A stretch of 12,745 nt of DNA, taken from JBBDNV01 sp040877415 (GTDB taxonomy: Bacteria > Planctomycetota > Planctomycetia > Pirellulales > PALSA-1355). The DNA is taken from NCBI GenBank assembly GCA_040877415.1, contig JBBDNV010000171.1:1-12745 (forward strand). The letters run 5' to 3'. Shown in pieces: positions 1-6,470 of the stretch. The notes under the pieces are model-generated. The model worked only from the letters and a program-made list of their open reading frames with translations. It was not told the DNA's origin and searched no databases. The position numbers and the translations under genes were made by a program. Numbering within the stretch: the first letter of the stretch is position 1; each line of letters opens with the position of its first letter.

Positions 1-2
1 TG

Positions 3-299
3 GTCGAGCGATTCTGGCCGCGGGATTTGGACAAGCGACACGCCAAACTCGATCTTTGGCTAGAGGAGGTAGCGCCCGATGCGAGTTTGCACACTCGATT
101 TGGTGAGGATCCCGCGCCGGACCGCTGGGAGGAATTTGAGAAGCTCTATCGTGACGAACTGGACAACAAGCATAAGTCGATCGACCTGCTGCGAACGAAG
201 AGCCGAGAGGGTGTGCTAACTCTGGTGCACAGGGCCCACAACCCAGACCACAGTTCCGCAGCCGTCCTGAAGCGGTACTTGGAAGACCTGGGTGCCTAG
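3..299 (+). CDS. DUF488 family protein, 5' end cut by the window
   Basis: The reading frame is open from the window edge to TAG at 297-299. It shows the DUF488 signature: an FWPR segment, then KLDLWLEEVAP, an RFGEDP segment before a WEEFEKLYRDEL helix, and a C-terminal VTL-like strand followed by HNPDHSSAAVLKRYLE. Full-length relatives run to about 115-120 residues, so about 20 N-terminal residues lie outside the window. An internal TTG at 27 is not a likely start, because the conserved V-E-R-F-W-P-R segment lies upstream of it in the same frame. The family has no firmly established biochemical function; members are small soluble cytoplasmic proteins often found near stress genes. Identification of the family is confident, the role is unknown. 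Confidence 0.85.
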   Translation, partial: VERFWPRDLDKRHAKLDLWLEEVAPDASLHTRFGEDPAPDRWEEFEKLYRDELDNKHKSIDLLRTKSREGVLTLVHRAHNPDHSSAAVLKRYLEDLGA

Positions 300-623
300 G
301 CGGGCCATCCCCAGCAAGGGGCAGCCCAGGACAATCAACCCGATCCGAACAAAGTCACCTCCGGGCCGTATTATGGAGTGTCGGCAGCGCAACGCCGCCG
401 GCTACCCGCCTTTACCACACATCCCGAGTTGCCGGGCTCCTTTCATCTCCCGGCAAGCCGCTGGCCCACCATCGTCGGATCCTTCCGCCACGACGCCATG
501 TGCCCGCGTCGACTCTGTCGCCGGGACTGGGTCCGGTTTGGCAGCGCCGGATCAGCTCCGAAAAGCCGCGGACCTGTGCTTACCCCGCCAAAACGGCCAG
601 AAGGAAATGAAACTGAGGACCAA
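300..623. other. Gap between DUF488 and sigma factor genes
   Basis: I see no convincing gene here. The sigma-factor frame stays open upstream to an ATG at 378, but the encoded stretch is a Pro/Arg-rich sequence with no sigma-factor features. The leader contains a weak GG-N10-GC sigma-54-like element (GG at 529-530, GC at 541-542) with CTGG on its left side but without the GGCAC core, so it is only a remote candidate. No sigma-70 type -35/-10 pair was found by eye. Confidence 0.5.
302..327 (+). terminator. GC-rich stem-loop just after the DUF488 stop
   Basis: GGGC (302-305) pairs with GCCC (324-327), and CCCC (309-312) pairs with GGGG (318-321). They are separated by a small internal loop and an AGCAA loop. 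It starts three bases after the stop codon. No run of T follows, so if it ends the transcript it is not a classic intrinsic terminator; it could protect the 3' end or be coincidental. Confidence 0.3.
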
Positions 624-1691
624 ATGAAAGTTAAGGATCGGAAACCGAGAGCCCGCCAGGCAAGAGCCCGCTTGCAAGCTGCTGCCGCAACGAGTGGGGT
701 GGTGCGCAAGAAGTCGGGTCCGAAGAATCGCATAGAGCGCTACTTTCGCGACTGGCCAAAGTCGGTCGCGGTGTCGCCGGCGCGCCGCATGGATCGAGCC
801 GAACAGCTCTTGCTCCGGCGCGAGCGGGCACGGCGGATCGCTGACCTGCCGTTGGAATACATTCCCAGCCCGGAATTTCACAAGCAAAACCCGGAGCAGC
901 GATTTGCTGGACCGATGCCTGCATCGAACGCCGCGCCGCGCAAAGTCCGCACGCCAGCCGGACTGCCATCGTATTTGGCCAGTCTCTATGAAACACCCTT
1001 GCTCACTCGCGAACAGGAGCGTCATCTCTTCCGAAAATACAACTACCTGAAGTACCGTGCGGCGCGTCTGCGCGAGAATCTCAATCTGACGCGCCCGCAG
1101 GTTCGACTCATGGACCAGATCGAGCCACTGCATAGGGAGGCCGTGGCAACGAAGAACCAAATCATTCAAGCCAATCTGCGGCTGGTGGTTTCGATCATGA
1201 AGCGGTACGTGACCGAGAATGATGGGACGTTCGAGTTGATCAGTGAGGGCAACGTGTCGTTAATGCGCGCCGTCGAGAAGTTCGACTACACGCGAGGATT
1301 CAGGTTCAGTACGTATGCGAGCTGGGCGATCCAGAAGAACAATGCCCGAGAATTTGCAAATCAAATCAAGCGCCGTATTCGCTTCCAGACGAGCCACGAC
1401 GAGGCATTAGCCGACTGCCCTCAGGAGCACTTTGATCCTTTACACGCAGAGCGCGCCCAGCAGGAGCGTGCAGTCCGGGTTGCGAAGGTACTGGCGCGAC
1501 TCAACACGCGCGATCGACAAATCATCGAGGGCCGCTTTGGTTTGGCTGGCAATCAGGAGGCGAAGACGCTGAAAGAAGTCGGCGCGGAGATGGGCGTGAG
1601 CAAAGAACGCGTTCGCCAACTCGAGCAACGCGCGATGGAAAGGCTGCGAGAGCTCGCGCGGGAAGCGAATCTTCGCGACGCGCTGGAGTAA
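624..1691 (+). CDS. Sigma-70 family RNA polymerase sigma factor, no region 3
   Basis: This 355-residue protein would direct RNA polymerase to a specific promoter set. The first ~110 residues are basic and probably disordered. A region 1.2-like segment follows at ~113-140 (GLPSYLASLYETPLLTREQE). Region 2 lies at ~184-240 and includes NLRLVVSIMKRY, LISEGNVSLMRAVEKFDY and RGFRFSTYASWAIQKN. Region 4 lies at ~282-345, with the helix-turn-helix TLKEVGAEMGVSKERVRQLEQRAMERL. Between regions 2.4 and 4 there are only about 40 residues, so region 3 is essentially absent, and the usual WWIRQAI stretch of housekeeping factors is replaced by WAIQKNNAREF. These are traits of planctomycete sigma-70 paralogues. 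ATG 624 was chosen because GAGGA at 615-619 precedes it and sigma-like sequence starts after it. The gene converges tail to tail with the CapA-like gene, 18 bases apart. It is an alternative rather than the main sigma factor; its targets cannot be read from here. Confidence 0.9.
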   Translation: MKVKDRKPRARQARARLQAAAATSGVVRKKSGPKNRIERYFRDWPKSVAVSPARRMDRAEQLLLRRERARRIADLPLEYIPSPEFHKQNPEQRFAGPMPASNAAPRKVRTPAGLPSYLASLYETPLLTREQERHLFRKYNYLKYRAARLRENLNLTRPQVRLMDQIEPLHREAVATKNQIIQANLRLVVSIMKRYVTENDGTFELISEGNVSLMRAVEKFDYTRGFRFSTYASWAIQKNNAREFANQIKRRIRFQTSHDEALADCPQEHFDPLHAERAQQERAVRVAKVLARLNTRDRQIIEGRFGLAGNQEAKTLKEVGAEMGVSKERVRQLEQRAMERLRELAREANLRDALE

Positions 1692-1709
1692 GCCGGAGTA
1701 GCCGCCATC

Positions 1710-2888
1710 TCAGCCAGCCGCGATCGAAGGACGTTCTGCCGAGGCCGGGTGCCATTTCAATGTCAGCATGCCTCGGTCAGCGGACTCAAACTGAACGCCG
1801 TATTTCTGGCTCTCACGATTGAGAGTATTTCTCAACCACAGCGCGTCCGCGGCACCGGCCCGGCCGACACGCATGCGGCGAACTTGCGTAGGTACGATTC
1901 GCAGTTGATATAGTTGGCCCGTCGAAGGTTCGACGCCCGCGAAATAGAGCAATCCCAGGTCACTGCGAAACTCTTCATGCCCAGCGATCCCTTCGTAGTC
2001 GTCGAGGAAGTCCCCACAGCCATAGAGGATGAGGTGATCACGATAGACTTCGATTCCAAGAACATGATGGGACGAATGTCCGTGGATCACGTCGATCCCG
2101 CCGGAATCGATGAGTCGACGCGCGAATGTCCTGCGCGCCTCGGATATCTTGTAGCTCCAGTTCGGTCCCCAATGAATCGAGGCGACGACGATATCGCTCG
2201 GGCGTTTTACCATTGCCACATCCTGTTGGATCCGGCGGACTTCATCGTTTGACATCTCGGTCAAAAGATTCACGCCCGCGCGGTGGCCTGTGGCGGCCCA
2301 CGAGTATGGTATCCCGCTGGACACCGATCCGAACGAGAAGACGACGACCCGTCCCTTTCCGGGGATTTCTAGCGCCACTGGGGCGGCCGCCTCTTGTCGG
2401 TCCTTGCCGGCGCCCGCGCACTTCACGCCTGCCGCCTTCAAGGTTTGCAGCGTCTCGCTGAGGCCAGCGTGTCCCCAGTCGAGAACGTGATTGTTGGCCA
2501 GCGAGCAGCAGTCAAAATGGGCCGCGGCCAGGCAGTCGATGTTCTGGGGATTCATCCGGTAGTGGACGTCTTTGCCCGGCCAGAAGTCGTTGCTTGAGGT
2601 AATGCTTGTCTCCAGGTTGGCGATGCGCACGTCCGGCGAGGCCCGATTCCACTCTTCCAAAGCATCGCCCCACACATACGCGTCGTCGACGGGCCGGACA
2701 ATCGGTCCGTGGGCTGTCTCCGCGAGCTCGACGTATTCTCCGGCATCTCTGACGAATGGTTCGTGGAGCGTCGGCTCCCCAGGATGCGAGAGAATCTGGT
2801 CGACGCCCCTTCCCGTCATCACGTCGCCGCACAGCGCGATCGTGACCAGAGATGACGGAACTTCGGCCTGCTGTACTCCGTTTTCCAT
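1710..2888 (-). CDS. CapA family protein (PGA_cap, metallophosphatase-like fold)
   Basis: The 392-residue product has the full set of CapA/PgsA motifs. These are CGDVMTGRGVD at 20-30, a metal-site-like segment at the start of the fold, then IANLETSIT at 89-97, SLANNHVLDWGHAGL at 129-143, VASIHWGPNW at 235-244, GGIDVIHGHSSHH at 263-275 and LYGCGDFLDDY at 288-298. The family is named after the poly-gamma-glutamate capsule protein CapA and belongs to the calcineurin-like phosphoesterase superfamily. Many members sit alone, like this one, and their substrate is unknown. No signal peptide or membrane anchor is visible, unlike classic membrane-bound CapA, so the protein may be cytoplasmic. ATG at 2886-2888 is preceded by GAGG at a 7-base spacing. 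No capB/capC partners are present, so a role in polyglutamate export is not supported by context. Confidence 0.9.
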   Translation of the reverse strand: MENGVQQAEVPSSLVTIALCGDVMTGRGVDQILSHPGEPTLHEPFVRDAGEYVELAETAHGPIVRPVDDAYVWGDALEEWNRASPDVRIANLETSITSSNDFWPGKDVHYRMNPQNIDCLAAAHFDCCSLANNHVLDWGHAGLSETLQTLKAAGVKCAGAGKDRQEAAAPVALEIPGKGRVVVFSFGSVSSGIPYSWAATGHRAGVNLLTEMSNDEVRRIQQDVAMVKRPSDIVVASIHWGPNWSYKISEARRTFARRLIDSGGIDVIHGHSSHHVLGIEVYRDHLILYGCGDFLDDYEGIAGHEEFRSDLGLLYFAGVEPSTGQLYQLRIVPTQVRRMRVGRAGAADALWLRNTLNRESQKYGVQFESADRGMLTLKWHPASAERPSIAAG

Positions 2889-3453
2889 TCCAATGCCTCA
2901 GAGAAGGCACGCCGAGTCGCGAGCCCAGCTTGCAGCCAGGCCACTACCCGATGGCAGATTCGACCTTGATCCCCTCGGCCATGTTCTGCAACTCGCGGCT
3001 CAGCAAAAGCAGCAAGTCATAGGCACGTTCAAATCGTCGGTTCAGCGAACGAACGGCTCAGGGTGAGACGCAATTCGCGTACCGTATGCTTGATGATCAA
3101 GATCTGGCAGGTTCTACTTGGTCGTCCCCGCTTCCAGCCCGCGAATTGCCGGAACCGCCCCGACGATTATCATCGAGTTGTCAGGACAGCCTGCCATGCG
3201 GTGTGTCACTTCCGCCCACTTGATGGGACGCCGTGGCACGATCCAGTTCGACGGGCTTTGCTGAATGCGAGTATCAACGAGAATGAGCACCATATTTGCA
3301 TGATGTGGCGAATTGCACATCACGAAGTCCATCGCCTCCTAAAGAATGATCAGTCCCTTGTAATGGGCGATCGATCGTAGTAGGCCGCCAAGCCCTTTAC
3401 TTCATCTGAGGCCAGATTGCGGCGGAAGCTCGGGCCCTGGAAGTGATGCTCAT
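2889..3453. other. 565-base gap upstream of the CapA-like and phosphatidyltransferase genes
   Basis: This stretch carries no recognised gene. On the minus strand a short open stretch from 3057 down to the stop at 2944-2946 encodes about 37 residues, including a protein-like AYDLLLLLSRELQNMAEG. It has no good start codon, so it may be a remnant of a lost gene. A separate possible small gene lies at 3114-3332 on the minus strand and is listed on its own. No sigma-54 element was found upstream of 3454. The perfect TGGCACG at 3235-3241 lacks the matching -12 GC. Confidence 0.4.
3114..3332 (-). CDS. Possible small protein with a strong Shine-Dalgarno, unrecognised
   Basis: This ORF of up to 72 residues is not recognised. 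A full AGGAGG (3335-3340, complement) stands just before it, but only two bases from the first ATG. A GTG at 3321-3323 or the ATG at 3318-3320 (spacing 11-14) may be the real start. The sequence is protein-like, with hydrophobic stretches NMVLILVDTRI near the N-terminus and SMIIVGAVPAIRGLEAG at the end. It contains two cysteines and no metal-binding cluster. Codon third positions are moderately GC-rich. A different ORF covers the same bases on the plus strand, so either strand or neither may be coding. I rate it a weak candidate because only the ribosome binding site speaks for it. Confidence 0.25.
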   Translation of the reverse strand: MDFVMCNSPHHANMVLILVDTRIQQSPSNWIVPRRPIKWAEVTHRMAGCPDNSMIIVGAVPAIRGLEAGTTK

Positions 3454-3999
3454 ATGGAAAAACGCCAATGGGTGACGATCGTCCTCGCCAATTCCCTGAC
3501 CCTGGCCCGATTGATCGCCGGGCTGATGTTTCCCTGGGTTAGCGTCGCCTGGCGGCCGGGACTCATCTTGGCAACAGCAGCCAGCGATGTTGTCGACGGA
3601 GCAATTAGCCGGAAGTTTTGCGGCACGAGTGCCATGGGGCAACTGCTGGACCCCATCGCGGACAAGACGTTTCTGCTCATGGTCGTCGGAACACTGTGGA
3701 TGGAAGGATCGCTTGCCCTCTGGCAGATTGTTCTCCTCGGGATGCGCGAATGGGTCGTGCTGGCCATCGGAATAGGTTTGGTCGTTGCCAGAAACTGGAG
3801 CGGGTTGTTGCGGATGGCTCCGCGCTGGTCGGGAAAGCTGGCAACCGGAGGGCAGCTTGTCTTTCTGACAAGCCTGGTGTTTTTGCAGAGGGATGTGCCG
3901 GGACTTTTCCAAATCGCTGTCGCATTGAGCGGATTGGCCGCCGCAGACTACCTGTGGAGAGGCCTTGCACTCGCCCGGGTCGGTCGCGCTGGAAGTTAG
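3454..3999 (+). CDS. CDP-alcohol phosphatidyltransferase family membrane protein (PgsA-like)
   Basis: The 181-residue integral membrane enzyme is expected to transfer a phosphatidyl group from CDP-diacylglycerol to an alcohol, as in phosphatidylglycerophosphate synthesis. The catalytic signature is intact: D45-x2-D48-G49-x2-S52-R53-x8-G62-x3-D66-x3-D70. The usual Ala before Arg is Ser here, a conservative change. The four Asp residues hold the two metal ions in known structures. Hydrophobic segments lie around 7-42, 72-111 and 133-167, giving about five or six membrane passes. The length fits bacterial PgsA-type enzymes. ATG 3454 follows GGAAG at 3439-3443. The TAG stop at 3997-3999 overlaps the first codons of an acyl-ligase remnant in another frame. 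The alcohol substrate cannot be told from sequence alone. Confidence 0.85.
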   Translation: MEKRQWVTIVLANSLTLARLIAGLMFPWVSVAWRPGLILATAASDVVDGAISRKFCGTSAMGQLLDPIADKTFLLMVVGTLWMEGSLALWQIVLLGMREWVVLAIGIGLVVARNWSGLLRMAPRWSGKLATGGQLVFLTSLVFLQRDVPGLFQIAVALSGLAAADYLWRGLALARVGRAGS

Positions 4000-4208
4000 T
4001 CGTCGTGCATGAGCCCGTTTCGAAGACGCCCGCTGAGATTTGCCGCGAACTGGCACGGTCTGGCATGGCGAACTTGTGGATCCCGTCTCAGGACAGCTTT
4101 ATTGAAGTTGCACAAATTCCTCTGCTCGGAACCGGCAAGCCGGACCTCAAGCAGCTCAAGGTAGTAGCGCTTGCGAAGTTTGGGCAAGCACCGTTGACGA
4201 GAAACTAG
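3996..4208 (+). pseudogene. C-terminal remnant of an Aas-like acyl-ACP/acyl-CoA ligase
   Basis: About 70 codons encode the end of an AMP-forming acyl ligase of the type found in Aas (acyl-ACP synthetase/2-acylglycerophosphoethanolamine acyltransferase). The readable segment has VVVHEPVSKTPAEIC, then SGMANLWIPSQDSFIEV, then the terminal catalytic-lysine loop IPLLGTGKPDLKQLK. The rest of the enzyme (membrane transporter, acyltransferase and AMP-binding core, normally many hundreds of residues) is missing. Upstream in this frame lies only the shadow of the phosphatidyltransferase gene. The remnant starts where that gene ends, and a one-base frame change would fuse the two. A GTG at 4005 could start a short peptide, but it would have no catalytic core. 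A deletion scar is the simplest reading. Both parent genes belong to phospholipid metabolism, so they may once have been neighbours. Confidence 0.75.
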
Positions 4209-4261
4209 CACGGTCGCTCTGGACATTCACGTTTCATCGCCTGACTGTTATGCGTCGGTCG

Positions 4262-4289
4262 GCAGGTGCGCGCTGAATGGCGCGCCTGC
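4262..4289. repeat. 10-bp inverted repeat, possible activator site or stem-loop
   Basis: GCAGGTGCGC (4262-4271) and GCGCGCCTGC (4280-4289) form a stem with one G-T pair around an 8-base loop. It lies 53 bases after the ligase remnant stop and about 100 bases upstream of the -24 box at 4389. That distance is typical of upstream activator sites for sigma-54 promoters. No T run follows, so it is a poor intrinsic terminator. Either role is an inference. Confidence 0.35.
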
Positions 4290-4347
4290 AGGGCGGCTGA
4301 GCGCGCTATGCCGCTTATGCGAGGCGAACACAAGCACTGCTTCCGTG

Positions 4348-4361
4348 GGTCTTGGAAGACC
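4348..4361. repeat. Short inverted repeat next to the deacylase promoter
   Basis: GGTCTT-GG-AAGACC is a perfect 6-bp dyad, extended by GT/AC with one bulged G. A CACGTG palindrome overlaps its right edge at 4361-4366. It sits 26 bases upstream of the proposed -24 box and could bind a regulator. Confidence 0.3.
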
Positions 4362-4386
4362 ACGTGAGAGGATCGAGGTCTCAGCC

Positions 4387-4403
4387 TTGGCACAAGATGT
4401 GCG
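4387..4403 (+). promoter_or_regulatory. Sigma-54-type -24/-12 promoter for the deacylase/THUMP genes
   Basis: TTGGCACAAGATGTGCG matches the sigma-54 consensus TTGGCAC-N5-TTGC at the TTGGCAC block and at TGC, with GG at 4389-4390 and GC at 4401-4402 exactly ten bases apart. The start of transcription would fall near 4414, giving a leader of about 58 bases to ATG 4472. Two other sites in the window share the form TYGGCACA-N4-GTGC in the same position relative to their genes. The element also contains the dyad GCACA-AGA-TGTGC, so binding of a dimeric regulator is an alternative. Confidence 0.6.
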
Positions 4404-4471
4404 GATTCGTCAAGCGATCGCAATTTGTTTGGCGACGGCAGCCGAGCCGTCCGCCGAGGAGCAATGAAGCT

Positions 4472-4936
4472 ATGAGCATCAAGCATTTTTTGCAGCGTCG
4501 CCATGTGCCGTTTGAAGTAGTCGCACATCCTGCCGCGTTCGATGCCCAACACCTGGCCCATGCCCTCCATACGCCGGGACGGGAAGTCGCGAAGACCGTG
4601 CTGTTGCGGATCGATCATGGCAGGCATTATGTCGTGGCTGTGCTTCCATCGACCCACAACATCGACTTCAAGGAATTGAGCGCTCTCTTGGAAGGTGCGG
4701 CCGTCGAGCTGGCCACTGAGCACGAACTTGCCCAGCGATGCCCCGATTGCGAATTCGGCGTGCTGCCCCCATTTGGGTCGCACTACGGAGCGCAGACAAT
4801 CGTGGACGCAGCATTGACCGGCGACGAGCACATTTCTTTTGAGAGCGATTCGTTTACTGAAGCCATCCGTATGACGTACGCGGATTTTTACGACTACGAG
4901 CGTCCACTTGTGGCCAATTTCGCCCGCCGTGCATAG
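4472..4936 (+). CDS. YbaK/ProX-type aminoacyl-tRNA deacylase
   Basis: The 154-residue protein belongs to the YbaK/EbsC/ProX superfamily of free-standing editing domains that hydrolyse mischarged tRNAs in the cytoplasm. The visible features are the N-terminal FLQRRHVPFEVVAHP helix-strand, the conserved lysine in GREVAKTVLLR (about residue 41), VVAVLPSTHNIDFKEL, and the glycine-rich LPPFGSHYG loop at about 107-115. The length is that of a free-standing editing domain, without a synthetase body. The frame is open upstream to 4352, but ATG 4472 has GAGGAG at 4456-4461 and lies downstream of the proposed sigma-54 promoter, which the longer frame would include. The next gene starts 63 bases later and is probably co-transcribed. 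Which amino acid is removed cannot be told from the sequence. Confidence 0.88.
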   Translation: MSIKHFLQRRHVPFEVVAHPAAFDAQHLAHALHTPGREVAKTVLLRIDHGRHYVVAVLPSTHNIDFKELSALLEGAAVELATEHELAQRCPDCEFGVLPPFGSHYGAQTIVDAALTGDEHISFESDSFTEAIRMTYADFYDYERPLVANFARRA

Positions 4937-4999
4937 AGTGTGCTTCTTTCGCAGCATGATCGAACGGACCGATTATGGACCACTCGCGGGAGCCGTAAT

Positions 5000-5539
5000 G
5001 TGCAAGATTGGAACGTCGTGATCAGCGTCCGCGAAGGTGGCTACTCCGCCGCCCGCGAACTTCTGCGCCAGTTCGCCGAGGTCAGTCGTACGCATTATTT
5101 CAATGTGCTTGCGGCCAAAGTGGATGACCCGCGCGCACTCCTGGAAACGCTCACCGAGTTGTCAACAACAGTTCCCGACATTCCCAACTTTCTGGCGCGC
5201 GTCGTGCCGCTTATGGTCACGTTTGACTTCGATTCGCCGGAGCACTTCGAGACGCAAGCGCGCGAAGCCGTATTGCAATGGTCCCCCCAACTAACGGGAA
5301 AATCGTTTCACGTCCGAGTGCATCGTCGCGGCTTCAAACAGAAGCTTCCCAGCCCAAAGGAGGAGCAAATGCTGGCCGCGGCTCTCCTTGAGGCAATGGA
5401 AAAAGCCGGGACGCATGGCAAGATCTTGTTCGACGACCCTGATGCAATTGTCGCCGTCGAAACGATCGACAATCGGGCCGGCTTGTCGTTGTGGAATCGC
5501 GGCGACTTGAGCCGCTACCCATTGTTGGGGCTGGACTAA
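5000..5539 (+). CDS. Stand-alone THUMP domain protein
   Basis: The 179-residue product resembles single THUMP-domain RNA-binding proteins, the group that contains Tan1, which helps acetylate cytidine in tRNA. The THUMP core lies at about 70-170. It includes FETQAREAVLQW, SFHVRVHRRGFKQKLPSPKEEQML (strand, Arg/Lys-rich loop, helix), then DDPDAIVAVETIDNRAGLSLWNR and a final RYPLLGLD, typical of THUMP strands. No methyltransferase or other catalytic domain follows, so it would act as a tRNA-binding adaptor or a specificity subunit. GTG 5000 was chosen for the GGGAG at 4988-4992. A GTG at 4940 in the same frame has no such site. It follows the deacylase in the same direction, 63 bases away, so the pair probably shares a promoter and a tRNA-centred role. 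The stop lies 22 bases from the end of the convergent helix-hairpin-helix gene. Confidence 0.8.
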   Translation: MQDWNVVISVREGGYSAARELLRQFAEVSRTHYFNVLAAKVDDPRALLETLTELSTTVPDIPNFLARVVPLMVTFDFDSPEHFETQAREAVLQWSPQLTGKSFHVRVHRRGFKQKLPSPKEEQMLAAALLEAMEKAGTHGKILFDDPDAIVAVETIDNRAGLSLWNRGDLSRYPLLGLD

Positions 5540-5561
5540 CCAGACGACAAGCGACTCCACC

Positions 5562-6470
5562 TTACCGGGCAGGCGGCGAGCCGACTCGCTCCGCATAGTA
5601 AGCCGCGCACTCGGCTTCCCGTCCACGCACGACCCGCCGTCCCGTTAGCGGTCCGAAGCGCGACGTGACGACCGTCCATTGGCCGTTGCCGCCGTGATCG
5701 TCTCGATAAATGACCACCCAATCCCGAATCATGTCCAGCTCGTGGGCTCGGGCGGTGTTGGAGTAGAGGGCCGTATAGCGCCGAGCATCGCGCTTGGTAT
5801 GCAGCACGGGCAGCCATGCCTGGCCGGTGGGGTTAAACCGCCGCGGCGCAATACGCACCAGCTTGCCCGCGTCTGCTTTGCGTTGGTATTCGGCATCGAT
5901 GTCCAGCAGTTCAGCGATGGGTGGGCCGGGAGTCTCTTTACGCGCCGACTCTGGCGCGCGGGGCCGGCGTCGAAAGCGGCCGGCCAGCGACTCGCGCACC
6001 GCGCGGATTCGCTTACGCCCGATGCCTGCGACCTGAGCCAGCCGGCCATCGTAGGCCGCCGCCTCCAATTCCGCTAATGACTCGATGCCCAACTGGTCAT
6101 GAATCCGGCTGGCCATGGCCCGGCCAATGCCTGGCACCGAGGCGAATACCAACTCGGGCCTGGCCTCGCCCCGCAGTCGGTCGAGCAAGCCCAGCCGGCC
6201 GGTCTGCGAGAGTTGCTCGATCGAACGTGCCAACGATTGTCCGATCCCCCTGAGCTTCATCAACCCGTCCAGGCCTTCGCTGACGAGAATCTCGTGTGCG
6301 GGACGATCGAGTTGCCGGAGCAACTGTGCCGCCGTCTCATAGGCTCGCACGCGGAACGGATCGGCGTCCTGCGCCGCCAACAGTTGCCCGACTTCGGCAA
6401 GCCGGTCGGCGATTGAGGCGTTGTCGAGCGGCAGTGCAGCCTCTTCGTGCTTGCCGTATTTTCCGTTCAC
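5562..6470 (-). CDS. Helix-hairpin-helix protein with PolX-like N-terminal domain
   Basis: The 302-residue product begins with a PolX/DNA polymerase beta-like 8-kDa domain (about 17-95), with DPFRVRAYETAAQLL and the first hairpin LRGIGQSLARSI. Two more hairpins follow, VPGIGRAMASRI at 112-123 and VAGIGRKRIRAV at 147-158. These non-specific DNA-binding motifs are followed by a basic linker and a C-terminal domain at 183-292 that I do not recognise, containing IDAEYQRKADAGKL, APRRFNP, LPVLHTKRD and a histidine- and aspartate-rich RDDHGGNGQWTVVT segment. The nucleotidyl-transfer palm and the PHP exonuclease of PolX are both absent. GTG 6470 is preceded by GGGGG at a 5-base spacing. The frame is open to a GTG at 6557 without such a site. 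The role is probably DNA binding, in repair or regulation; this is an inference. Confidence 0.8.
   Translation of the reverse strand: MNGKYGKHEEAALPLDNASIADRLAEVGQLLAAQDADPFRVRAYETAAQLLRQLDRPAHEILVSEGLDGLMKLRGIGQSLARSIEQLSQTGRLGLLDRLRGEARPELVFASVPGIGRAMASRIHDQLGIESLAELEAAAYDGRLAQVAGIGRKRIRAVRESLAGRFRRRPRAPESARKETPGPPIAELLDIDAEYQRKADAGKLVRIAPRRFNPTGQAWLPVLHTKRDARRYTALYSNTARAHELDMIRDWVVIYRDDHGGNGQWTVVTSRFGPLTGRRVVRGREAECAAYYAERVGSPPAR

Noticed and set aside
378..623. 82-codon N-terminal extension of the sigma factor
   Set aside because: It has no ribosome-binding site at 378, a Pro/Arg-rich product without sigma features, and a better start at 624.
3235..3251. TGGCACG as a further -24 box
   Set aside because: The matching -12 position holds TT instead of GC, so the essential GC is missing.
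3063..3380. 105-codon plus-strand ORF
   Set aside because: The product is rich in His, Arg and Cys with no family resemblance and no ribosome-binding site; the minus strand reads more like a protein here.
4352..4471. Longer N-terminus for the deacylase
   Set aside because: The extension overlaps the sigma-54-type promoter and shows no family homology. ATG 4472 has a GAGGAG site.
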